This document shows, one piece after another, positions 26,899 to 34,195 of a stretch of 64,000 bases of DNA. Under the pieces are notes generated by a model. It was not told the DNA's origin. It saw only the letters and a program-made list of their open reading frames with translations, and did no database searches. The DNA is taken from contig DS990592.1 in NCBI GenBank assembly GCA_000155695.1, positions 2,518,473 to 2,582,472 of the forward strand, given 5' to 3'. Origin of the DNA: Verrucomicrobiia bacterium DG1235. GTDB taxonomy: Bacteria; Verrucomicrobiota; Verrucomicrobiia; Opitutales; Opitutaceae. Within the stretch, counting starts at the first letter, position 1, and every line of letters starts with the position of its first letter. The translations under genes and the position numbers were made by a program.

Positions 26899-29091
26899 CT
26901 AAAAAAGCTCTCCCTGATCCGGATTCCCCATCAGTCCTGGACAAAACGGAGCATACCGCTTTCGCCAGTCGCCCAGCTTCTTCAAGTAATACTTAGCATC
27001 GTAAGGCAAAGAATCCTTGTCGTAATGCTCCACAGGATACGCCCGCTGCCAGTCCGCTGTTTGCCCCCTCTCCTTCGGTGCCATAAAAAACGTCACGCGA
27101 TCCCCCATCGCCACCGGCTTTTCCAGCTTTAACGCAACCTCCGCCGACGCACGGCGCGGTTTGCCACCTGCCTCGATCTTCTTCTGATACGCCTCCGGAT
27201 TCTGACTCAACACCTCGGACTTCGCAACCGACTCCACCGGCAAAGTCTGGCTCCTGATTCCATCTTCCACCCTCTGAGCCAAAACCGCAGGATCCTCCTT
27301 CTCCTGTCCCAACAAATAGCCAATGAGCTGAAAAGTCAGAGTTTTCAAAAACGGCTCCACTCCACGCGACTTCAAGCCAGAGCCGCGAATAATCACCTTC
27401 TCACCATCAAACAAGGCATAGTTTTTCGCCTTGTAGCAAAACATGGATACATACTTCCCATCGTACTCAAGCTCGATTCCATCCGGCAAGCCTCGCTGAG
27501 CCTTCTCGAGCAAAGCCTCCTCTCGATTAAAGTAGTCACCCGCCGAAACGTAAATCCCATCCGTATCCGCTTCCAGCGGCTCGCAACCGGCTTCCCGAAA
27601 AAACGTGATCAAGCCCTGCAGAATCTCTCGCCCCCGCGCCGTCACTTCAGCCGCCAAAGCTGCATCGCCAAAACGCGCTCCGGAAAAACCGAGATAGCCA
27701 TAGAAGGAATTTATCAAAATCTTAAAACTGCTCTGCCGCGCGTTGTATTCGCCGGCTAGTGACGCGTCATCCGTCTCCCGAGCCAATCTCTTGTACTTGA
27801 GGCGGTATTCCTTCAGCCGCTTCAACATCGGAATGAATACGCCGAGCGAATCCCTTTTCGGATTTCGGCCGATCAACAGCAACAGACTCGGGTAAAGCGA
27901 CGCCACATCAAAATGTAACACATTCTCAAATACGCCTTCCGTAAAGCTAGCCGTATACCCGCCCTCAAACGCGCTCGTCTCCCCGGGCATCGGGCAAGCC
28001 GCCCGCGCATGATAATACTCTTCCTGAAAAACGAGGTCCACCTTGCTCGCCGAGCCGCGCAAACAGGCCTCCTGCAATGTAGTCGGAAACGCCTTCGCCT
28101 GCTCGAAATAAGTCGGCACAAGCTGAGCCGCCACCCCTTTCGTCTCACGCAAGTCGTCACGCAAATACGCGAGAAACGTCTCCCGGTCCTCGTCGAACAT
28201 GTTCTGGATCTGAGATCCTTCGATATAGGTCCGATCCGATCCGTCCTTCGGAGTCACCCCAAGGTACTTCGCCACGTCCTTCAGCCCATAGGACATCAAC
28301 TCGCGCGTCGTGATGTCATAGATCTGCACCAACAAATAAGTGTCCACCACCGCCCGACCGGGAATGTCGCAGCGAGGATAGTCGATCATCCGCTCAGCCA
28401 CCCGAATTCTCGTATTGCGAAACGTAGCCTCCTGACCGTACCGCCCCCACTTAGGAGCTAGCTTAAACCGCTTCGAGCGACGCCTGAGAAAATCCAGATC
28501 AAACTTAAAAATGTTGTGCCCTTCGATCACGTCAGGATCCAGTTCCTGGATACGATCGTTCATCCGCTTCAGCAGCTCGCGTTCCCCCACATCGCTTTTC
28601 TCCTCCAGCACGAGCGTCTCGACAGCATCTCCACATTGCAGACCAACCGCCAGCACTCGATCCCCCTTCCGCGACGGATTGCTAAATCCTCCCTCAACCT
28701 CGCAACTCGTCTCGATATCGATCTGCATCCGCCTTAGCTGAGCAAAATGCATTTCGCCAAAAAGCCGAAGCCGCTGCTCCATCAAAAACTGACTCTCCAG
28801 CAGACGTATCCAATCAATGGATCCACTTCGGCCATGCTCTTTCACGAAATCACGATAACGCTCCAAGGCATCAAAGCGTACGAAATGATCGTATTCACCT
28901 TCTCCAGACAGTTTTTCCGCTACCAAGCCCTCCAGCGTCTCCCAGCCTTTTCCCGAACGGCCCCATACAAACGGAGTGAACGGTTTCGTCTCGGTACGAC
29001 GCACGCCCCCTGAGTTCGCCCACGTCAAATGAGCAACGCCCTCCGGGCTAATCCACACACCGCAAAGAGATTCCTGCAAAGATTCGGCCAT
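26899..29091 (-). CDS. Family B DNA polymerase with 3'-5' exonuclease
   Basis: A 730-residue DNA polymerase of family B, compact compared with E. coli Pol II. The exonuclease has Exo I QIDIETSC, Exo II EGHNIFKFDLDFL and Exo III YLRDDLRE. The polymerase has motif A DVASLYPSLLL, motif B SSFKILINSFYGYLGF and motif C EADTDGIYVS, then KAKNYALFDG (KxY). All catalytic carboxylates are present, so both activities should work. Bacterial family-B enzymes act in damage repair and translesion synthesis. The ATG at 29091 (MAESLQES) is favoured over codons upstream, which lack similarity. The cupin gene follows. Confidence 0.9.
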   Translation of the reverse strand: MAESLQESLCGVWISPEGVAHLTWANSGGVRRTETKPFTPFVWGRSGKGWETLEGLVAEKLSGEGEYDHFVRFDALERYRDFVKEHGRSGSIDWIRLLESQFLMEQRLRLFGEMHFAQLRRMQIDIETSCEVEGGFSNPSRKGDRVLAVGLQCGDAVETLVLEEKSDVGERELLKRMNDRIQELDPDVIEGHNIFKFDLDFLRRRSKRFKLAPKWGRYGQEATFRNTRIRVAERMIDYPRCDIPGRAVVDTYLLVQIYDITTRELMSYGLKDVAKYLGVTPKDGSDRTYIEGSQIQNMFDEDRETFLAYLRDDLRETKGVAAQLVPTYFEQAKAFPTTLQEACLRGSASKVDLVFQEEYYHARAACPMPGETSAFEGGYTASFTEGVFENVLHFDVASLYPSLLLLIGRNPKRDSLGVFIPMLKRLKEYRLKYKRLARETDDASLAGEYNARQSSFKILINSFYGYLGFSGARFGDAALAAEVTARGREILQGLITFFREAGCEPLEADTDGIYVSAGDYFNREEALLEKAQRGLPDGIELEYDGKYVSMFCYKAKNYALFDGEKVIIRGSGLKSRGVEPFLKTLTFQLIGYLLGQEKEDPAVLAQRVEDGIRSQTLPVESVAKSEVLSQNPEAYQKKIEAGGKPRRASAEVALKLEKPVAMGDRVTFFMAPKERGQTADWQRAYPVEHYDKDSLPYDAKYYLKKLGDWRKRYAPFCPGLMGNPDQGELF

Positions 29092-29278
29092 GAACAAAAA
29101 AGTAGCGCGGCTCTTCAGTCCGCGTCCACGCAAATACAAACAGAGCCAATAGCGGGTACCGAGCACTAGCGAGACACGTGCTTGTCACGCGATCTCCGTC
29201 CCGCCCTCCTCCACCACAAAAAAAGCTCCACGACCAAACGCCGCGGAGCCCATCAAAATCGTTTTCTCAGCTTCCAGC

Positions 29279-29617
29279 CTAAAACGGGCGGAAATACACC
29301 ATGTACAAAGCCACAGCCGATGCGACGATCAGTCCAGAAAGAACGAAGCCTTTCGACTTCTTGTACGCCATGCCGGCCAAAGCCATCAGAAACAGCCAGG
29401 CAACAAACTTCACGATCACCCAGCCAGCCGTATAGCTGTAGCCAAGTTTCGCGATCAATCCAAAGCCGCCAACCAAAGCCAGCAGCCCGACGATGCCATT
29501 AATGGCCATCATCTTCTTTTTCTTATGCTTCTGAGGATTGGCAGCTATGTAGAAAATCGAGCCGCTCAGCATCAGGATGGAGAAGACGTGGATAAGGGAA
29601 TAGATTCTCGGGTCCAT
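29279..29617 (-). CDS. Small integral membrane protein
   Basis: A 112-residue protein with four predicted membrane helices (IYSLIHVFSILMLSGSIFYI, MAINGIVGLLALVGGFGLIA, WVIVKFVAWLFLMALAGMAY, LSGLIVASAVALYMVYF) and a Lys-rich loop after the first. The N-terminal YSLIHVFSILML recalls small invasion-gene-expression/SirB-type or cytochrome-like membrane proteins, but no heme-ligand pattern is clear. The function is unknown. It starts beside an otherwise gene-free stretch. Confidence 0.7.
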   Translation of the reverse strand: MDPRIYSLIHVFSILMLSGSIFYIAANPQKHKKKKMMAINGIVGLLALVGGFGLIAKLGYSYTAGWVIVKFVAWLFLMALAGMAYKKSKGFVLSGLIVASAVALYMVYFRPF

Positions 29618-29785
29618 ATAAACCGACCCTTACCAAGCCTTTACGTAGAAGAGCAACCGTAATCGCCCACCTGCACTCTTCAGCGCCTCCAGCCCAATCT
29701 CGAATGCCAAACTTTCAGCTCCTATTCAGCATCCCGATTCCCTTTTCTTTAAAAACTCACCCATCTTCCTGCGGAAACCAAAGAA
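29618..29785. other. Intergenic spacer with no recognised feature
   Basis: Between the small membrane protein gene and hairpin element copy 2 there are about 170 bases in which no gene, hairpin with a T-run or repeat was recognised. It should contain the promoter of the membrane protein gene. Confidence 0.5.
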
Positions 29786-29950
29786 GGACCCGCTCTCGAG
29801 TCTCGCTTGCGAGGGGATGAAGTCATGATTCGAGGGAAAAGCTCGGGCTTCGACTTGAGTAATACCTGTAAGGTATTGCGAAAGGAGGAAACGAGGTTTG
29901 GACCGAATCAGGGCGAATACCCGAAGCAATGGCGACTCGAGAGCGGGTCC
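29786..29950. mobile_element. MITE-like hairpin element, copy 2
   Basis: A 165-base element bounded by GGACCCGCTCTCGAGTC and its exact reverse complement. Its interior parallels copy 1 at 26170: GGCTTCGA, a stem AATACC/GGTATT (29861-29866 with 29872-29877) inside an outer TTCG/CGAA pair, then a GGAGGAAACGA segment and TTTGGACCGAA, where copy 1 has GAGACAACGA and TTTAGGACCGAA. The terminal repeats differ in sequence from copy 1 yet stay self-complementary. It abuts the T-run of the 6S-like RNA. No coding capacity is seen. Confidence 0.72.
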
Positions 29951-29951
29951 A

Positions 29952-30148
29952 AAAAAATACGCACGCCCCACCATTGTGCCGTATGCCGAAGGGGCTCATG
30001 GTCCTGTTTATATTCAGGTGGGCGACCGTCAGACAACCTCTGCTTTCCGGTTTACGGCTTAGCATCAGCCACCCTTCGAGACTCCCGTAAAGGTAAAGTA
30101 GGCGATGAGCGTTTTATCAGCACCTCGAACACCGCAGGGCGTGCGAAG
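29952..30148 (-). ncRNA. ssrS: 6S RNA (RNA polymerase-binding regulatory RNA), probable
   Basis: On the minus strand about 197 bases form a closed structure: CGCACGCCC (30137-30145) pairs perfectly with GGGCGTGCG (29960-29968), and the 3' strand is followed by TATTTTTTT, a terminator. The 5' strand continues CCCTGCGGTGTTCG, which matches the conserved 5' part of bacterial 6S RNA before the central bubble; the length also fits (about 180-200). 6S RNA mimics an open promoter and sequesters the housekeeping holoenzyme in stationary phase. A good sigma-70 promoter lies at the right distance. A covariance-model search would settle the family. Confidence 0.72.
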
Positions 30149-30154
30149 ACCCCC

Positions 30155-30183
30155 GATACACCGCGCCGAACGCAATGCGTCAA
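30155..30183 (-). promoter_or_regulatory. Sigma-70-type promoter of the 6S-like RNA
   Basis: On the minus strand TTGACG (-35, 30178-30183) and TGTATC (-10, 30155-30160) are separated by exactly 17 bases. The predicted start near 30148 lies just before the terminal helix of the RNA. It falls 17 bases after the stop of the upstream membrane protein gene. Confidence 0.6.
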
Positions 30184-30199
30184 TCCCAATGACAAACCG

Positions 30200-30694
30200 C
30201 TACGCCTTTTGGCTCTTTTTTGACGCAGCAGGTCTCCATAGGCCGCGACTCAACCACAAGGCAATCAACACGTTAGCCGCCCCAAAACAGACATTAAAAG
30301 GATCCATCAGGATTTGCCCTAAACGTCCCCAAAGCACAAACGACACCGCCGCTATAACGCTGAGAACCTGCCAGTCGACGAAGCGCTTCGGCTTCGAAAT
30401 CACAAAGAAGAATCCACTCGCCAGCAGGGCCAGCGCGCCAGCGATCAATGAAGCCAAGCCAAACTTTCCGGCCTTCTCCATATCCTCGCCTGCCGCCGCC
30501 AAGACTTCCATTCCCGCGAACAACAGCTGATTGAAAATCGCGAAGCCCCAAGCCAGCAAAACTCCGAGCTGCCACGTAGCGGGCAAGTCTCCGTCTCCCC
30601 TCGGCAAACGCCGCGCCAGATCACATCCCGTCGAGCAGCACTCGCCATCCGCGACCACCTTCGCCCCGCAATGAACGCATCTGCCTACACTCAT
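30200..30694 (-). CDS. Membrane protein with N-terminal zinc-ribbon-like Cys cluster
   Basis: A 164-residue protein. The N-terminus has paired cysteines (CVHCGAKV, then ECCSTGCD), which look like a small zinc ribbon. Three or four membrane helices follow (LGVLLAWGFAIFNQLLFAGM, FGLASLIAGALALLASGFFFVI, WQVLSVIAAVSFVLWG, CFGAANVLIALWLS). No family is recognised. It overlaps the DUF2017-like gene by four bases (ATGA), so it belongs to the proS-clpS operon. The 6S-like RNA promoter begins right after its stop. Confidence 0.72.
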   Translation of the reverse strand: MSVGRCVHCGAKVVADGECCSTGCDLARRLPRGDGDLPATWQLGVLLAWGFAIFNQLLFAGMEVLAAAGEDMEKAGKFGLASLIAGALALLASGFFFVISKPKRFVDWQVLSVIAAVSFVLWGRLGQILMDPFNVCFGAANVLIALWLSRGLWRPAASKKSQKA

Positions 30695-31212
30695 CGCTCA
30701 TCCTCCAAATCCTCGTCCTCCGGTCCCCAGTCAAGACCGTCCGGATCCTTTTCCTCAGTTCCCGGACCGCTCATCTGCGAAACGATCAACTCCTGCAAAC
30801 TAGCGAACAAAGCATAGGCCGCATAGCCGATCTGCAGCTCGTCCGTCCACTCCAGCCCCTCAAGATCCCCCTCTTCAAGCTGCTTGTCCGATAGCGGACC
30901 GAGCATCGTATCCCGCAGCTTCAAGCGAATGGCCGAACACGCGCGGATCACCTTGTCCATATCCTGCGGCTCTATCATCGCCCGGCCGCTCTGCATAAAA
31001 TCCTCGTCGAAAAGCGATGCGATCACCGCCATCTCCTCCCGCTGAGAGTTCAGCAAATCGCTCTTCCAGAAATCCTCCAGAATCTCGTCCTCGTCCGGAA
31101 ACTCCGCCGGAGAGGCAAGCTCGCTCTCGAGCTTCTCCAAGATCGGATTAATCGTCTCGAGCAAGGATTCGACCAAGGCCGGATCTAGCCTGATCTCAAT
31201 CTGCCTCATCAC
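30691..31212 (-). CDS. DUF2017-like protein downstream of clpS
   Basis: A 173-residue acidic, helical protein without signal peptide or membrane segment. RACSAIRLKLRDTMLG followed by IGYAAYALFASLQELIVSQM resembles the C-terminal pattern of DUF2017 proteins, which in Actinobacteria lie directly after clpS. Here too it follows clpS, overlapping it by 17 bases (an ATG at 31209 would overlap by 14). The repeated position supports a role with the ClpS/Clp protease adaptor system, but the function is not known. The C-terminal tail is very acidic (DWGPEDEDLEDE). Confidence 0.65.
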   Translation of the reverse strand: MMRQIEIRLDPALVESLLETINPILEKLESELASPAEFPDEDEILEDFWKSDLLNSQREEMAVIASLFDEDFMQSGRAMIEPQDMDKVIRACSAIRLKLRDTMLGPLSDKQLEEGDLEGLEWTDELQIGYAAYALFASLQELIVSQMSGPGTEEKDPDGLDWGPEDEDLEDER

Positions 31213-31504
31213 GCTCCAAAATAGCCGAAAGGTGCCACTCCTGCAATTGGTAGACGTACCCTTCCGCCTTTTCGCGATTGCCCTTCCAGACCAGCGAACG
31301 TCCCTTTTGGTGAACTTCCATCATATGCTCTTCCGCCTTGCTACGCGACATTCGCAGCACTCGCTCGAGCACCATCGTCACGTAGGACATCAGGTTAACA
31401 GGATCGTTGAGCACGATCACGCCCCATACGTCCGAAAGCGCCGTTTCATCCTTAGTCTCGGTCTCCGCGAGCGGAGATCCTACACTGGTCACTGGTGCTA
31501 CCAT
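31196..31504 (-). CDS. clpS: ATP-dependent Clp protease adaptor ClpS
   Basis: A 102-residue adaptor that binds N-degron substrates and hands them to ClpA/ClpC. The diagnostic segment VIVLNDPVNLMSYVTMVLERVL is the ClpS fold's ligand-binding loop (NDP-x-N), followed by AEEHMMEVHQKGRSLVWKGNREKAEGYVYQL with the conserved His and the C-terminal helix. The ATG at 31504 is chosen; an upstream frame would run into proS. It starts 13 bases after the proS stop and overlaps the DUF2017-like gene, so they form one operon. Confidence 0.92.
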   Translation of the reverse strand: MVAPVTSVGSPLAETETKDETALSDVWGVIVLNDPVNLMSYVTMVLERVLRMSRSKAEEHMMEVHQKGRSLVWKGNREKAEGYVYQLQEWHLSAILERDEAD

Positions 31505-31517
31505 ATCGAAAAAGCAA

Positions 31518-33284
31518 TCAGCCCGCCTTCTCTTTGATTCCTTCAACCAAAGCCTGTTTCGCATCGGCGATCGCCACCTTCTGCACGGAGTCGCTGTCGC
31601 GCCACTTCATCTCGACTTCGCCATTCTTCAATCCGCGACCGCCAATCGTCACGCGCAAGGGGATGCCGATCAAATCCGCATCCTTAAACTTCACGCCCGG
31701 ACGCTCCTCACGGTCGTCTACCAAGACGCTCGCGCCCGCCGCTTCCGCTGCCTCGCCAAGCTTGATAGCTAGCGTATCCGCTTCCTCCATACCGGGATCA
31801 AGCACCGTAATGATGACTTGATAAGGAGCCACCGCCCACGGCCAAACGATGCCGTTCTTATCATGTTTCTGCTCGATGATCGACTGCAGCGTCCTTGAAA
31901 TTCCAATACCGTAACAGCCCATCACCGACGGCTGGCGATTTCCGTCCTTGTCCACATATAGCGCTCCAAACTCCTCGTTTTCGCTGTACTTCGTGCCAAG
32001 CTTGAAAATGTGCCCTACCTCGATCGCACGCTGGATCTCGAGCGGCTTGCCCGAAACCGGACACGGCTCGCCAGCCTTTACCTTGCGGAAGTCGCCAAAG
32101 CGATCGATATCCAAGTCACGCGACACGTTCACGTTCTTCAAATGCATCGCCTTCTCGTTGGCTCCAGTAACTCCATTGCCGACTAGTCGGATCGCATGGT
32201 CCCCATAGACGCCATCGAGCTTCGAACGATTCTTAATCGTCCCCTTCACCGCACCCAAGCTTCCGGGATACGCGCCCATCGCCTCGAAAATTTCGTCCAC
32301 CGTGGCTGGGCGAATCACCGCATAGCCAAGCGAGCCGAGCTTAGCTTCCTCGACCTGATCGCAGCCACGCACCACCACAGCAAATAGCTTCTCATCGCCG
32401 ACAAACAGCAACGTCTTGTACTGCTGGTCTGCTGGAATGTTAAACGGTTCCTTAGCTAGCTTCTCGATCGTCTTCACGCCGGGCGTTTCGAATTTCTCGA
32501 TCTCGCCAACCGGAGTCGCATCCGCCAAGTCCGCCGGAATGATTCCGCTGGTGGCCTTCTCAACATTCGCCGCGTAGCCGCTCTCGATGTTGTAGACCAC
32601 ATCGTCGTCGCCCACTTCCGCCGGCACCATAAACTCGTGCGAAAACGCTCCGCCCATCACGCCCGTATCCGCCTCCACCGATATGAACTTCAGCCCGCAC
32701 CGCGAGAAAAACGCCTCGTACGCCTTCGCCATGTTCTTGTAGGTGGCCGTCGCCTCCTCATCCGTCGCGTCAAAGGAATAGCCATCCTTCATGATGAACT
32801 CGCGAGCCCGCATCAAACCATAGCGGGGACGAATCTCGTTACGGAATTTCGTCTGCACCTGGTAGAAAGTCTTCCCCATATCGCGGTAGCTCATCCCTTC
32901 GCCGCCGATAAGAAGAGTCACGATTTCCTCGTGCGTCGGCCCAAGAACAAACGCTGGCTCCTCCGGAAACTCCGCCTTTTCGCCCGCGCTGGCTACCTGA
33001 TACATGATCTCCCGCGCCGCATTCCAGCGAGGCCCCGCCTTCCAATACTCCGCCGGCACGACCGCAGGCATAAGCAACTCCATCGCCCCCGCCCGATTCA
33101 TCTCCTCACAGCAAAGACGCTTCACATTCTCCAAAGCCTTGGTACCCAAAGGCAAGAAAGCGTAAATGCCGCTGCCGACCTTACGCACCAGGCCCGCTCG
33201 AAGGAGCAGCTTGTGCGAATCGATTTCCGCTTCCGCGGGGCTTTCCTTGAGAGTTGGGATGTAGTTCTTGCTCCAGTAGTCCAT
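31518..33284 (-). CDS. proS: Prolyl-tRNA synthetase, bacterial type
   Basis: A 588-residue class II synthetase that charges tRNA-Pro. Motif 1 region is LLRAGLVRKVGSGIYAFLPLG, motif 2 FRNEIRPRYGLMRAREFIMKD, and motif 3 GCYGIGISRTLQSIIEQ; the C-terminal anticodon-binding domain starts AVAPYQVIITVL. The insertion (editing) domain between motifs 2 and 3 is present, including VVVRGCDQVEEAKL, as in the long bacterial type. The ATG at 33284 (MDYWSKNYIPTLKE) matches the family start. It is the first gene of the proS-clpS-DUF2017 operon. Confidence 0.95.
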   Translation of the reverse strand: MDYWSKNYIPTLKESPAEAEIDSHKLLLRAGLVRKVGSGIYAFLPLGTKALENVKRLCCEEMNRAGAMELLMPAVVPAEYWKAGPRWNAAREIMYQVASAGEKAEFPEEPAFVLGPTHEEIVTLLIGGEGMSYRDMGKTFYQVQTKFRNEIRPRYGLMRAREFIMKDGYSFDATDEEATATYKNMAKAYEAFFSRCGLKFISVEADTGVMGGAFSHEFMVPAEVGDDDVVYNIESGYAANVEKATSGIIPADLADATPVGEIEKFETPGVKTIEKLAKEPFNIPADQQYKTLLFVGDEKLFAVVVRGCDQVEEAKLGSLGYAVIRPATVDEIFEAMGAYPGSLGAVKGTIKNRSKLDGVYGDHAIRLVGNGVTGANEKAMHLKNVNVSRDLDIDRFGDFRKVKAGEPCPVSGKPLEIQRAIEVGHIFKLGTKYSENEEFGALYVDKDGNRQPSVMGCYGIGISRTLQSIIEQKHDKNGIVWPWAVAPYQVIITVLDPGMEEADTLAIKLGEAAEAAGASVLVDDREERPGVKFKDADLIGIPLRVTIGGRGLKNGEVEMKWRDSDSVQKVAIADAKQALVEGIKEKAG

Positions 33285-33419
33285 GATTGTGAAGGGCCCA
33301 AAAAATGCGCCGCCTCCCCTCCCACACAATCCTTAAATACGCCCTCAAGCCGTCCAAGATTTTTACGTCTCCATTTCTGGCTTTAACTCCTCCCCATTTC
33401 GCGCTCCCTAGGCAGACGC

Positions 33420-34148
33420 ATGAGCTCTCCTGAAAAGCCCGAACCTAGCAACCCGCTTCCCGCCTCCATGCGGACCCGCAAACCATGGCCCATGTGGCCC
33501 ATCGGACTCGCCATCATCCTCTTCATTGGCGTCTACACCTGGGTCAACTTGGAATACCGAAAAGAGGGCCAGGCCTTCGAGCCTTTCCAAGCCATGGTGG
33601 ATCGCAAAAACGCCATCGTAGAAAAGAACTTCTACGACTGGTACAGCATCAAAACCAGCCGCGCCGAAAACGCAGTCTCCATCGACTCGCCGGCGCTAGC
33701 GACCTCCCGCGCGTACGAGCGCGTGCTCGACGAGGTCATACCGGAGCAACTCAAGTACTACTTGGCCGGACGCCCCGTCCTCGTGCCTGGCTTCGTCAAA
33801 ACCGAATGCCAAGACACCCTCACCCCGGGCCAACCTCTCGCCATCCGCTTCCACGTGCCCGCCCCGCTCGCCCAAAGCGACCTGCTAAACATCCTTAGCT
33901 TCTACAAGGAGGGCGATCTCTACATCCTCGCTACCCTCTTCGTGGAAAAGATGGAAGACTTCGACGCACGACTTCTCGAGGGCGAGCTCGTTCCCGCCTC
34001 CTTCTCCATCCCCACCGACCCCATCGCGGCCGAAACCGTCAATGTCCGCTTCCTCAACGAGGACCGACTCGCCGAGTGGCAGATCAAAAACCTCGCCCCT
34101 AGCAAAGCGATCGTGGAAGAGGATGAAGAAGAGAGTCAAACTCCCTAG
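33420..34148 (+). CDS. Single-pass membrane protein of unknown function
   Basis: A 242-residue protein with a Pro-rich cytosolic N-terminus, one membrane helix (PIGLAIILFIGVYTWV, residues about 26-44) and a soluble mixed alpha/beta domain that would lie in the periplasm. The end is acidic (EEDEEESQTP). No family is recognised. It is divergent from proS and followed 47 bases later by argA on the same strand; that spacer contains short C-rich repeats of CTCACT type. Confidence 0.7.
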   Translation: MSSPEKPEPSNPLPASMRTRKPWPMWPIGLAIILFIGVYTWVNLEYRKEGQAFEPFQAMVDRKNAIVEKNFYDWYSIKTSRAENAVSIDSPALATSRAYERVLDEVIPEQLKYYLAGRPVLVPGFVKTECQDTLTPGQPLAIRFHVPAPLAQSDLLNILSFYKEGDLYILATLFVEKMEDFDARLLEGELVPASFSIPTDPIAAETVNVRFLNEDRLAEWQIKNLAPSKAIVEEDEEESQTP

Positions 34149-34195
34149 AGTTTGCACTTCACACCTCACTCCTCACCACTCACTATTCAATTTCC

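Noticed and set aside
29807..30530. Plus-strand frames across the hairpin element, RNA gene and membrane protein gene
   Set aside because: They overlap a structured element and an RNA with promoter and terminator and have no protein features.
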